A stretch of 48,782 nt of DNA from Bacteroidales bacterium. GTDB taxonomy: Bacteria; Bacteroidota; Bacteroidia; Bacteroidales; F082. This document shows positions 32,801 to 40,999 of this stretch, in pieces. The notes beneath the pieces are model-generated. The model saw only the letters and a program-made list of their open reading frames with translations, made no database searches and was not told the origin of the DNA. Positions within the stretch are counted from its first letter, which is position 1; every line of letters starts with the position of its first letter. The stretch is from positions 1-48,782 of the forward strand of contig JAFXMK010000030.1 of assembly GCA_017530365.1 (NCBI GenBank), given 5' to 3'. Position numbers and translations under genes: made by a program.

Positions 32801-35800
32801 GTGTGATAGTAATCCTTGCCGTTCACAGTACCTTTCTTGAAGCGTTCGGAATAGATGTAATTCAGCCTGACATTGCTTCCTGGCTGATTCATCGCAGCAT
32901 TACGGTTGGTCTTAACGTTCACGAGGTCTTCCAGCAGGATCTCGAGGTTGTTGATTTCAGGCCAAATGCCTCCGTTCTCATCGCCCTTGTAGGTGTAAGG
33001 AGTGTGCCAAGGGGTGACCTGCAATGGAATCTCGTATTCGTAGTAGTTCTCGGTAAAGTCGGTACCGAGGCGCATGAACACTGTGAGATCCTGGTCGTTG
33101 AGTGCTTGGTCTTCGTTGGCTTGTTCGGCATGGACGAACATCTTCAGGTATTTGTACTGTCTCAGGTCGAAGTCTGCGGTTTTGTAAATGGCCCTTCCAT
33201 CGCCGTCAACAAGGTTCTGCACCGTCATCTGTAGTGCCTGCTCGTTAAGCTTGGTCACTGCAGTGGCGCCGACGAGTTGCTCCTGAACGATTCCCGGAGG
33301 GATGACATACGGGACTGGGGAACGGCGTCCGTTCTCCTCGATGTTTACTGCCGAGATGTCCATGGTGGTAGCATTGGCAACATCGTTGGGTTGATATTCA
33401 CCAGGGGCTTGGATGCTTTGGGTGTAGGTTCTCCATTCTCCCTTTACAAGGTTGAGGGTGGCAAAACGCAACACAACGGGTCTCTGGAATTCTCTGACGA
33501 ACATTCTCATGAAACGGATGGAGGAGAAATCTTCAATGCTGCCGATAACCCTGTCGGGCTGTCTGACAGGAATCCTGAACTGATACCATTTCACGCTGGT
33601 GGTTTGGCCGTTGGCCAACATGATGCCGTTGGCTTCATAGATATCGGCAATGTGGTTTTGACCAACTACCATCTTGTTGGGATCCAGGTCAATTTCGTAT
33701 TGGTAATAGCGTTCGGATTCGCTCAAGGTGTTGTCGGAGTTGATGTCTTCGCCATCGGGCAGGGTGGTGTTGCTGGTGCTGTAGTTCTCGACACGGTTTA
33801 ATTCTGATGGAGAGTTGCCTTCCGTTCCATTATAGTATTTGTATCGCTCGATGATGCTGCTATGAAGCTCATCGTTGTTCCATTCGGATGTCCTGAAATG
33901 ATGGTAGTTGTCGCTTGATGGGTCTTCCAAGGCTTTTTGGTAGGCTGTAGATGCTTCTCCAAATTGGTTTCTGAGAACACTCAGGTAGTCGTTTTCAAAG
34001 AAAGTGCGCTCGTCAATGTCGCGAAGACCGTCGTAACCGACGTCTTGGTTCGTGCGGGCATCAGGATCGGTGCTGAATGTCCCCACGAGGTCTTGCATGG
34101 TAGGTACGCGACCCCAGATGGTAGTGTCAACGTTGATGACCTGTGAAGCGTCTTCAGGCATGCCGTTTTCATAGTACTTACGACCGTCACGGAGCACATC
34201 CTCAGAGATGTCACCAAGGTTGAAGTAGAGTTTTCCGGGGTTATTTTGGTATTCCGGATCAGCGAAAGGATCCATCATCCAGAACTCGATGTATTCGATG
34301 TTAGTGGCTTCGAAGTCGGTTGTCTCCATCTTTCTCATGACACCTGCCCAACGTGACTGCGGGTCGTAAAGATCACCGTTTTCATTTACGCCGGAAGAAT
34401 ACTGGTTGGGTGTCACATCGTAGTTGTAAGGTCCTCTATCGGTTGGGAAGAAGGCCAAGTTGAGCACTGAGATGTTGGTGGGCGTTCCAGCGACGATGTC
34501 CTTGGTGGGGAAAATCTCGGTTTCCAGCACCTGTCTTACGCTATGTTTTGACAACTCGTCGCTGGTGATGTTCTTCGGGCGTATAGTGGTGCTGCGGTCA
34601 TAGAACACGTTTTGGTCGATAGTGTACCATGAGAGTTTTGCTCTGTTCTTGCCATACGCCAGACCAGTATTGGGGGCCGCCTCAGGGAATAGGTCGGTTT
34701 GGTGTTGCGGCGTACTTGCCAGATGCCATTGGTTGAAAAGCCTCAGGTCAATGGTGGATTTGGCTCCTTCAAAGTCGTCGATATAGGAGGTGCCTCGCTC
34801 GCTGACCGACTTTGACAAGCCTGGGATAAACCGGGCGAACTCACCATCAAAACGGATTCTGGATGGGGCTTTGGTGCTGATGCCAGGGAGTTTGTCGATG
34901 AAATTGGTTAGCCATCTGACCTCGGAGGCGTAGCTCATATCGAAGCCATAGATGGTGTTGGCAATGGCTTCTTCTCCGTAGCTGATCTTCTGGGTGTAGG
35001 ATTTCTCCCCTAAGTAAAGTACGGTACCGCCTAAGCGGAAATCAGGATTGAACTCATGCTCGATGCGTGTTCCCAGGAAGGTCTTTTTCAAGGCACTGAA
35101 GCCTGAGTTGCTTTCCAGGGAGATGTTGATAGGCGTGCCTGAGTTAAGGATGCCCTCGTTGATGATCGACACGCGGCCCAACGTATAATCGACGGTGTAA
35201 TCCACATTTTCCACCAAGGTCCTGCCTCCTGCGCTTACCGTGACTGAGCCTTGGGCAACGTTCATGGCATTCAAGCTGATCTCGCTTCCCGACTGTGATG
35301 AGTAATAGCCTTGCAGCGTGAACTTGTTCTTTTCGGAGAATTGTTCGGCAGAAGTCTTGGTCGTGGTGTACAATGAGTCAAATGCGTATTTGTTGGCCAA
35401 GTCGGCATTTTCTGCAAAGACCCGTCTGAGATGGCTTCCGAAGGGTTCCAAAACGGGGAAATAAATGCGGCCTGTGGCGGCATTGATGGTTCCACCTGTA
35501 ACTTGTGCACCGTTGAGGAAGTCGAACACGCCATCGCCACCAGGGATTGGGTTGTTTTGCTGCGTCAAGTTGTCGAGTCCCAGAAGATGGAGGAGTGAAA
35601 CACCTTTCACATTATCGGGACCCTCAGTGAAATAACCCATTGGCGTGCTGTTGGAGTTGCCGTTGTAAAAGATGTTGAGCATGAAGTCGTTGGAGCTGAT
35701 CTGATAAGCCCTGATGTTATAGACGTTCTTCATCATCAGGTTCCAGATAGGCATGGAGGTGTTTACCGTGGTGCCTCTCAGCAACTTGGCAACCAGCACC

Positions 35801-37251
35801 TGTGGGGTGTTGATGCCTTGGTCGGAGAATTCACCCACTTGATAGACTTGATCGCTGCCGACGATGGTGTATTGGTAGGCTACAGCCAGTGTCTGGTTGG
35901 AGTTGAGGTTGACGTTCAAGGAGATGAATCCCAACTTGGAGTTCAACGAGTATTCGGAACTGCTCAAGCGGCGAGCGTTTTCAATTTTCTCGAAGTCACG
36001 TCCTGCCACCATGTAGCCGTGTTTCCCGATTCTCATCGGGTCGCCGGTCATGTAGTTTGTCACCGAACTGATGCCACGAATTTGGGTGGTGTCAATGCGT
36101 TCAAGTATGTTGTTGGCGCCATTGCGGGGATAGATGGTGTTGGTATTGGCAGGATGTACCTCCTTGTTGTAGATCCAAGCATTTCTTCCTTCGCCGAGAT
36201 CGGTGAGCGCCAAAATATTACGGGTGTCTTGAGTGGAGGTGTTCGTGTTGGTTACCCAGACTTCGATTTTGGTGATGTTGATGCTCGACGTGACAGTCGG
36301 AAGGGTGGAGAGGGCTGCTTCGTATTGATCCCTGAAGTACTGGCTCAAGAAGAAGTGCCGGTTTTCTTCATAATCGAGGCAGCTGATGCTAAAGTCGCTG
36401 GTTTGTGCACCACCTTGGACGGCGATATTTCTGGACTCACTTTCCTGATAGGAAACCACCGAAGTAATCGAGGTCCTGCCGAATTTCAGTTTTGACTTCA
36501 AACCGAAAAGGCGCTGTGTACCGGTGATCAGTGTGCTGTTTAGCGGGAAGCTGACGTCACCAGCTTCCAGCAGCTGGATGATTTCGTCTTCCTTGCCTTC
36601 GTATTTCAGCTTCATCAGATCTTCATAGTTGAAGGTGGCCTTGGTGTTCTTATTGATGTTGAAGTTGATCTTGTCGCCAATCTTGGCAATGACGTTTAGC
36701 TGGATGTCTTGGTCGAAGTCGAAGTTGGTGGTCGTTTGACGGGTGATGGAGGGATCGCCGCGATAGTTGCTCTTGATGCCGAATGTCAAATCGACGGATC
36801 CTTGAGGACGGATATCGATCGTATTGCTGCCGAAGATAAGGTCGAAAGCCTCGCCTCCGATATACAGGGGAGGGATGATGGAGTTGCCGTCGGTGGTGGA
36901 ACGTGAGTTTTGCTTGCGGCGGTCTTTCCAATATTCCATTACGCCTTGGCGGTTCTTATAGCTGAAATAGTCTTTTTGCGACATGGTGGTCGGCGTAGTG
37001 TATTCGAAATCGCCGATCTTGTGTTTGAAGGTATATTGGCCAGTGGCGGGGTCGTAATAGACCTCGTGGGTGAAGTTGGTGGGGTCCTGCAGGTACAGCG
37101 GTGACTGGTTATACAGTTGCTGCACGGGATCTCCCTGGTTTTGAGGGATGGGATAGACCAATTGTTGGTTCTGATTCGGTTGTTGAGCGAAACCAGGGAT
37201 CAGGATCGTCAACAGGAAAAGCAGGATGATATGTCGTTTCATACGGTTCAT
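29890..37251 (-). CDS. sprA: T9SS outer-membrane translocon SprA (Sov)
   Basis: 2453 residues from the ATG at 37251, which overlaps the ruvA stop by 4 bases and starts a signal peptide (MNRMKRHIILLFLLTILIPG, then FAQ). The open frame extends further upstream but only as a shadow of ruvA. SprA is a giant 36-strand beta-barrel that forms the protein-conducting channel of type IX secretion. Typical features: the early segment DFEYTTPTTMSQKDYF, GSVDLTFGIKSNYRGDP, the ERGTSYIDDFEGA region, and a C-terminus of alternating barrel strands ending RFNLAQ. The length equals other SprA/Sov proteins and the frame is intact. It lies between ruvA and gcvH as in other Bacteroidota. The cargo protein at 47181-48752 is a likely substrate. 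Confidence 0.96.
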   Translation of the reverse strand: MNRMKRHIILLFLLTILIPGFAQQPNQNQQLVYPIPQNQGDPVQQLYNQSPLYLQDPTNFTHEVYYDPATGQYTFKHKIGDFEYTTPTTMSQKDYFSYKNRQGVMEYWKDRRKQNSRSTTDGNSIIPPLYIGGEAFDLIFGSNTIDIRPQGSVDLTFGIKSNYRGDPSITRQTTTNFDFDQDIQLNVIAKIGDKINFNINKNTKATFNYEDLMKLKYEGKEDEIIQLLEAGDVSFPLNSTLITGTQRLFGLKSKLKFGRTSITSVVSYQESESRNIAVQGGAQTSDFSISCLDYEENRHFFLSQYFRDQYEAALSTLPTVTSSINITKIEVWVTNTNTSTQDTRNILALTDLGEGRNAWIYNKEVHPANTNTIYPRNGANNILERIDTTQIRGISSVTNYMTGDPMRIGKHGYMVAGRDFEKIENARRLSSSEYSLNSKLGFISLNVNLNSNQTLAVAYQYTIVGSDQVYQVGEFSDQGINTPQVLVAKLLRGTTVNTSMPIWNLMMKNVYNIRAYQISSNDFMLNIFYNGNSNSTPMGYFTEGPDNVKGVSLLHLLGLDNLTQQNNPIPGGDGVFDFLNGAQVTGGTINAATGRIYFPVLEPFGSHLRRVFAENADLANKYAFDSLYTTTKTSAEQFSEKNKFTLQGYYSSQSGSEISLNAMNVAQGSVTVSAGGRTLVENVDYTVDYTLGRVSIINEGILNSGTPINISLESNSGFSALKKTFLGTRIEHEFNPDFRLGGTVLYLGEKSYTQKISYGEEAIANTIYGFDMSYASEVRWLTNFIDKLPGISTKAPSRIRFDGEFARFIPGLSKSVSERGTSYIDDFEGAKSTIDLRLFNQWHLASTPQHQTDLFPEAAPNTGLAYGKNRAKLSWYTIDQNVFYDRSTTIRPKNITSDELSKHSVRQVLETEIFPTKDIVAGTPTNISVLNLAFFPTDRGPYNYDVTPNQYSSGVNENGDLYDPQSRWAGVMRKMETTDFEATNIEYIEFWMMDPFADPEYQNNPGKLYFNLGDISEDVLRDGRKYYENGMPEDASQVINVDTTIWGRVPTMQDLVGTFSTDPDARTNQDVGYDGLRDIDERTFFENDYLSVLRNQFGEASTAYQKALEDPSSDNYHHFRTSEWNNDELHSSIIERYKYYNGTEGNSPSELNRVENYSTSNTTLPDGEDINSDNTLSESERYYQYEIDLDPNKMVVGQNHIADIYEANGIMLANGQTTSVKWYQFRIPVRQPDRVIGSIEDFSSIRFMRMFVREFQRPVVLRFATLNLVKGEWRTYTQSIQAPGEYQPNDVANATTMDISAVNIEENGRRSPVPYVIPPGIVQEQLVGATAVTKLNEQALQMTVQNLVDGDGRAIYKTADFDLRQYKYLKMFVHAEQANEDQALNDQDLTVFMRLGTDFTENYYEYEIPLQVTPWHTPYTYKGDENGGIWPEINNLEILLEDLVNVKTNRNAAMNQPGSNVRLNYIYSERFKKGTVNGKDYYHTVKVIGNPSISDVEAIMIGVRNPKRQSLENMNDDGESKSAVIWINELRLTDLSSNGGYAGTGRMEATLADLGRVVVSGSYRSAGFGALDSDIIDNTFEANSQFSVSTDLELGKFVENTGLKVPLHIDYGKNVTTPLYNPYDPDVKLNDALSLLNTQRERDSLTSIVHNMTQYKNINLMNVRKERTQRNRNKRSDNKPDEKPSNPRDPNNRGVGRGNLPTVHIYDIENFNLSFSYSETNQENTDIQYFNQKTYRGSLGYNFVNNPKNVTPFAKAKWASKSYLALIKDINFYYLPKSISFNTEMNRFYSEKLMRNKSGGEIIINPTYSKQWDWNRDFQFRYDLTKGLSLEYSAQAQAYVYEPAGNPDKGTEEWKLNRDTIKNELLNLGTMSRFQQNVHVNYTIPINKLPLLNWVSATASYQGQYFWTASAQSIQNRLGNTIENSHTIQGNGTLDFTKIYNSIPYLKKLNTPAKRSNNSQGDKKSSKKQASDSTSMKNKDNEIKGNILLDGTLRILTMVKKATATYSINGGQTLPGFLPKPKYFGMSKGEWAPGWEFAFGMPGHIYDKAVESGWLTLDSILSDPYIRRSTETFNYRVNCEPLPGLKLDLQGNMTYAENFQQYFRANSFGDFEIFTPTNGGNFTSSTMLIKTAFTKDYGNENDGSPIFDQMLANRAVIADRIAKDNPMWVSNVNQYYFDTIAGDYFPRGYNASSMEVLLYSFLSAYSGQDASKIKLTPFQKIPLPNWTLSYNGLSNIPSIASVFKTINITHSYRSTYTISNWASNVYYDANNTIQTYENSSNIIPKIDINQMVLNEQFMPLIGVDVGFQNSLTCNAQYKLSRSLTMSFSNNQLTEVNSREIVVGAGYRIKGLSFNIRSLTGNNSRKTVKNDLVLKVDLGFKKDKTILRRIDENNNQVSAGQNKINIYITGDYQFSTRLSAQVFFKRDMNTPFVSTSFPTSTTFAGMMFRFNLAQ

Positions 37252-37829
37252 AATAACTTCAAGGCTTCGCGGATCAAGATCTCCACGGAAGCGTCGGGCG
37301 ATTGTTTTAATAATTTGTCGAGAGCCTTGCTGGCGGCGTTCTTGCTGAAGCCCAGGATGACCAATGCAGACAGCGCCTCGTTCTTGACGGAGCTGTTGAC
37401 GGTTTCCACCGTTTCTTCGGTGTAATCGGTTTTTCTCACCTTGTCCTTGAGGTCCACGACAAGTCGCTGTGCTGTCTTGCTGCCAATACCTTTCACCGCC
37501 TGAATGGTCCTGACATCTTCGTTGGCTATGGCGGTGCTGAGTTCGTTGACCGTTAATGAGGATAGTATCAGACGGGCAGTGTTGCAACCAACGCCACTAA
37601 CGCTGATCAACATCTCGAACATGTCGCGCTCCTTGGCGGTGTAGAAACCAAACAGATTATGGGCATCTTCCAGTACTTGAAGATGGGTGAATAGCTTCAC
37701 TTCCTGCTGCTCACCGATAGCGGTGAATGTGTTTAGCGTGATGTTGATGAAATAACCCACGCCATGATTGTCGATAATGGCGTATGCCGGCGTTATTTCA
37801 GCGATTTTTCCAGAAATGAAAGCGTACAT
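37248..37829 (-). CDS. ruvA: Holliday junction DNA helicase subunit RuvA
   Basis: 193 residues from the ATG at 37829 (MYAFISGKIAEITPAYAII), the usual RuvA start; an upstream ATG would add nine residues. Domain I is an OB fold (about 1-63), domain II has the two helix-hairpin-helix motifs (VSGVGCNTARLIL and VKGIGSKTAQRLVVDL), and domain III (about 145-193) binds RuvB. The tetramer holds the Holliday junction while RuvB drives branch migration. RuvB is encoded separately at 46143. It overlaps sprA by four bases, so the two are translationally coupled. Confidence 0.96.
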   Translation of the reverse strand: MYAFISGKIAEITPAYAIIDNHGVGYFINITLNTFTAIGEQQEVKLFTHLQVLEDAHNLFGFYTAKERDMFEMLISVSGVGCNTARLILSSLTVNELSTAIANEDVRTIQAVKGIGSKTAQRLVVDLKDKVRKTDYTEETVETVNSSVKNEALSALVILGFSKNAASKALDKLLKQSPDASVEILIREALKLL

Positions 37830-37853
37830 TTGGCTCACGATAGATTTAAACTG

Positions 37854-37861
37854 CAAAGATA
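37854..37861 (-). promoter_or_regulatory. -7 box for the ruvA-sprA operon
   Basis: Minus-strand TATCTTTG matches TAnnTTTG, 24 bases upstream of the ruvA ATG at 37829. No -33 box was recognised. Confidence 0.45.
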
Positions 37862-37928
37862 GTAAACTGGCCTTAATTACAGCATGTTTTTTTTGAGGAA
37901 TAAAGCTTTTTTTTCAATTTTTTTTGTT

Positions 37929-37936
37929 TAGTTTTG
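37929..37936 (+). promoter_or_regulatory. -7 box for corA
   Basis: TAGTTTTG matches TAnnTTTG, 29 bases before the corA ATG. The upstream region is a T-rich run with no clear -33 box. Confidence 0.45.
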
Positions 37937-37965
37937 CAACGCAAATCAATACGGGGGGATAGGTT

Positions 37966-38883
37966 ATGATCAACAGTCTCAAAATAGGCAACATCACATG
38001 GCGCCATCTGAACAACCCGAGCGAGGAGGATTTTGAGTTTCTCAAAGATCGTTTCCATTTCCACCCCCTGGATATAGAAGACTGTAAATCAGTTAATCAG
38101 CGTCCCAAGATCGATATATACGACGACTATTATTTCCTTATCCTGCATTTCCCCAATTTCGATGGACAGAACAAATTTGTGAAGATCAAGGAAGTGAAAC
38201 TTTTCTGGGGCAAGGATTACATTATTTCCATCGAGAAGAACCCTTGGGGCGTGTCGCAGCTCTTCAATGAATACGAGGAAAGGCTTCAGAACGAAGAAGA
38301 CGTGAGCATCGAAAGCTCCGATAAATTGCTGTACCGCATTCTCGAGAAGCTGATTACCGAGTCCGTCTATCTCCTTCGCAAAGTAGGCCTCGACGTGGAG
38401 TTGATCAACCGTGAGCTGTTGCAGGAGAAACAAGTCAAGATCATCGAACGCATATCGGTCACCAGAAAGAACTTGATCCTGATCAACACCATCTTCAAGC
38501 CGCAGCTGCGACTCTTCCAGATGTTCGAGAATGGTAAGATTAGCGGTTTTACCGAAGATGTGGAGTACATGGAAGACTACTGGGGCAATATCTTGGACTA
38601 CTACCAGAAAGTATGGGATATGACCGAGGATTATGAGGAATTGATCGAGGGACTGTCGCAGACCTTTGACTCGATGCAGACCAACAAGACCAACGAGACG
38701 ATGAAGATCCTCACCATCATTTCGTCCATCATCCTGCCTTTAACCTTTATTACTGGCCTTTATGGAATGAACGTCTATCTGCCATTCCAAGAAAAGAAAT
38801 GGGCTTTTTATGGGCTGATCGGCTTGATGGTCGTCGTGGCAGCCGTGTTCATCTATATCTTCAAACGGAGAAAATGGATGTGA
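37966..38883 (+). CDS. corA: Magnesium/cobalt transporter CorA
   Basis: 305 residues. The N-terminal cytoplasmic domain (about 1-235) carries alternating helices. Two C-terminal membrane helices follow; the first ends in the selectivity signature GMNV within LTFITGLYGMNVYLPF, and the second (about 278-298) is followed by a basic tail (IFKRRKWM). It forms a pentameric Mg2+ channel in the inner membrane. The 3' end overlaps the convergent waaA by 23 bases. Confidence 0.94.
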   Translation: MINSLKIGNITWRHLNNPSEEDFEFLKDRFHFHPLDIEDCKSVNQRPKIDIYDDYYFLILHFPNFDGQNKFVKIKEVKLFWGKDYIISIEKNPWGVSQLFNEYEERLQNEEDVSIESSDKLLYRILEKLITESVYLLRKVGLDVELINRELLQEKQVKIIERISVTRKNLILINTIFKPQLRLFQMFENGKISGFTEDVEYMEDYWGNILDYYQKVWDMTEDYEELIEGLSQTFDSMQTNKTNETMKILTIISSIILPLTFITGLYGMNVYLPFQEKKWAFYGLIGLMVVVAAVFIYIFKRRKWM

Positions 38884-40099
38884 TCTGATGCATGATGGCA
38901 TCGGTGGCGCCAGATTGTGCAGCCACATATTCCTTGCAGATTTTTGATGCTTTTTCTCGGAACGCCTCATCCTCGACGAGCCGATCGAAGATGCTGTTCA
39001 AGTCGTCTTGGCTATCTACGTGAAAAGCACCACCCAATTCCACCAAATCGACGGCTTCCTTGAAACCATTGTACTTCGGTCCGAATACCACGGGGCAGCC
39101 GAAGGTGACGGGCTCTTGGATGTTGTGGATGTTGACCCCGAATCCACCGCCAATATAGACGAAACGGGCATATTGATATAGCTGTGACAAGATGCCGATG
39201 GTGTTCAATACCAGTACCTTGCTGCGTTTTTCGGGATGAAGATCGGTGTAGAGTTGGGAGTTGCTCAGTTGAGGGTTGCTCAGTTGTTCAGTTATCTGTT
39301 CGATGTGTTTTGGGGAGATATCGTGGGGGGCGATGATCATGCAGTAATCATCAGGGAGCTTTTGCAGGTAGGGGATCAGCAGATGTTCATCGGGTGGCCA
39401 AGAACTGCCTGCGATAATGCAATGCCTTCCCTGGATGAAGGCTTCGATTTCAGGGAAGGGTTTGGCTTGTTTTGCGATGGCAATGACCCTGTCGAAACGT
39501 GTGTCACCGCAAAGCGTCACGTTGTTGAAACCGATGCCTTTCAAGAGGTTCAAAGTGGTGCCGTCTTGCACGAAGAAATGACTTACATGACGAAGCTGGT
39601 TGCGGAACCAGCTGCCGTACCAGCGGAAGAAATACTGATTTGGCTTGAGGATCAACGAAATGTAATAGAGAGGTACCGCTTGCTCCTGAAGGGCTTTCAT
39701 GTAGTTGAACCAGAACTCGTATTTGATGAAAAACGCAGCGATGAAACGATGGCGCTTAATCCAATAACGTGTATTTTTCAAGGTGTCGATGGGGAGATAG
39801 AGCACCTCATCGGCGAACGGATAGTCTTTCCTGATTTCGTATCCGGAAGGGGAGAAGAAGGTCAATGAAACTTTGACTTCGGGATAAGTCTTTTTGATGG
39901 CTTCGATCAGCGGGCGGCCTTGTTCGAATTCACCTAACGAGGCGGCATGGAACCATATCCATGGACGATCATCGTTGCCAGTTTCGGGCAGGTGTCTCCT
40001 GCCTTCGACCCACAGCCTTGCCTTCGCGTTGCCGAACAAGGCGGCAATCCTTACGGCAAAGGCATAGGCGCGTATCGCCAAGGTGTAGCATGCTCGCAT
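38861..40099 (-). CDS. waaA: 3-deoxy-D-manno-octulosonic acid (Kdo) transferase
   Basis: 412 residues. WaaA adds Kdo to lipid A precursor at the inner membrane. The N-terminal glycosyltransferase-N domain has WIWFHAASLGEFEQGRPLIE (active-site Glu in GEFEQ) and IKYEFWFNYM. The C-terminal part has CGDTRFDRV, IIAGSSWPPDEHLL, APHDISPKHIEQI and FVYIGGGFGVNIHNIQEP. Residues 271-283 (EQLSNPQLSNSQL) are encoded by the same AACTGA/AACTCCC-type repeats seen at gene junctions, inserted in frame into the loop after the APHD helix. The motifs on both sides are intact. It lies four bases downstream of the outer-membrane protein gene and overlaps corA. Confidence 0.94.
   Translation of the reverse strand: MRACYTLAIRAYAFAVRIAALFGNAKARLWVEGRRHLPETGNDDRPWIWFHAASLGEFEQGRPLIEAIKKTYPEVKVSLTFFSPSGYEIRKDYPFADEVLYLPIDTLKNTRYWIKRHRFIAAFFIKYEFWFNYMKALQEQAVPLYYISLILKPNQYFFRWYGSWFRNQLRHVSHFFVQDGTTLNLLKGIGFNNVTLCGDTRFDRVIAIAKQAKPFPEIEAFIQGRHCIIAGSSWPPDEHLLIPYLQKLPDDYCMIIAPHDISPKHIEQITEQLSNPQLSNSQLYTDLHPEKRSKVLVLNTIGILSQLYQYARFVYIGGGFGVNIHNIQEPVTFGCPVVFGPKYNGFKEAVDLVELGGAFHVDSQDDLNSIFDRLVEDEAFREKASKICKEYVAAQSGATDAIMHQITSIFSV
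39251..39294. repeat. Junction-type repeat inside waaA
   Basis: On the minus strand the units are AACTGAAC, AACTGAGC, AACCCTC, AACTGAGC, AACTCCC, AACTC. The same units form the intergenic repeats at 16771, 19791, 42769, 43411 and 44014. Here they are in frame in a coding sequence. Confidence 0.75.
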
Positions 40100-40103
40100 G
40101 GCA

Positions 40104-40916
40104 TCAGTAATAATAGTATTCCTCGGGCTGGCGCTGGTAGGTGGGGATCATCCAGCTGAGTCGGATTCCGTAATAGAAGTCGTTGAAACGCTTGCTCTTG
40201 TCGGTATAGCCCATGATATGAGGCTCTCCGTTGTCGTCGTAGAACACCCTAAAGTCATAGTCCCTTAGGTTCCTCGTCCTGGCGTAAGTGACTTCCAACG
40301 ATACTGAGAAGTTGAAGATCTTGGAGTTGCTCATGAGCAGATAACCTGTCTCGCCATGTAGTGCCAATCCTCCGCGCATGCGGTCATAACCATATTGATA
40401 ATCGTCCATCACCTGATAGGGTGGATTCTGGGCTTCAATCTGGTAATCGATGCGGAGGCGGTTTCTCAGATAGCCGATGCCAGTTTGGACAAAGAAGCCG
40501 CTGTTGGGGTTGGGCTTGAAAGGAAAGAGCTTCCCGACCTCAGCTTGGAAATGGAATCCGCGCTGGAACAATGCCAGCGCTGAAGGCATGCCGCCTCCAC
40601 CAATGATCTCACCGTTGACCGTGGTGATGCTCTCTCCCAAGACATCGATTCTGGAGCCTTTGATCTGATCACCGAAAATGAAGTTGCCATTGGCGGTAAA
40701 GAGCCAGTTGCTCTCGGTTTTGTAAATGACACTACCACCAATGGTGTTCGTGAAACCATAGTCGGTCTTTGTGTCAAGAGCCGGGAACTGTGCCGCGTAT
40801 GTCACCTGGAACATGGCGGCGGGAATGGGCTCCTTCTTGATGTTACGCGTCTTCTGTCCAAAGGACAAAGACACACAGGTTAATGCGAGAAGTATGGTGA
40901 AGATGGTCTTTTTCAT
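40104..40916 (-). CDS. Putative outer-membrane beta-barrel protein, conserved in Bacteroidota
   Basis: 270 residues from the ATG at 40916; the signal peptide (MKKTIFTILLALTCVSLSFG, then Q) fixes this start over longer options. The mature protein alternates hydrophobic and polar residues in short strands with aromatic girdles (NWLFTANGNFIFGD, FHFQAEVGKLFPF, IFNFSVSLEVTYART), as in 8- to 12-strand outer-membrane barrels. The last residue is Tyr in a YYYY run, consistent with BAM recognition. A homologue next to waaA occurs in other Bacteroidota as far as I recall. No function is known. It is four bases upstream of waaA in the same direction. Confidence 0.75.
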   Translation of the reverse strand: MKKTIFTILLALTCVSLSFGQKTRNIKKEPIPAAMFQVTYAAQFPALDTKTDYGFTNTIGGSVIYKTESNWLFTANGNFIFGDQIKGSRIDVLGESITTVNGEIIGGGGMPSALALFQRGFHFQAEVGKLFPFKPNPNSGFFVQTGIGYLRNRLRIDYQIEAQNPPYQVMDDYQYGYDRMRGGLALHGETGYLLMSNSKIFNFSVSLEVTYARTRNLRDYDFRVFYDDNGEPHIMGYTDKSKRFNDFYYGIRLSWMIPTYQRQPEEYYYY

Positions 40917-40940
40917 GCCGTGATTCATTGTTTGAAGATG

Positions 40941-40977
40941 CAAACTTAACGTTTTTCGAGATAACTTATTACCTTTG
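40941..40977. promoter_or_regulatory. Divergent promoters, outer-membrane protein gene / M16 peptidase gene
   Basis: Leftward TAAGTTTG at 40948-40941, 25 bases before the ATG at 40916. Rightward TACCTTTG at 40970-40977, 22 bases before the ATG at 41000. The -33 boxes are not clear. Confidence 0.5.
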
Positions 40978-40999
40978 CAGCGTTTTTTTCTGAATCGAC

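Noticed and set aside
32497-36495. Plus-strand open frames of 225-245 codons inside sprA
   Set aside because: Antisense to a gene conserved over its full length; no start context and no recognisable family.
37252-37587. 112-residue N-terminal extension of the sprA frame
   Set aside because: It overlaps ruvA out of frame and is low in coding character; the ATG at 37251 begins a proper signal peptide and overlaps the ruvA stop by four bases.
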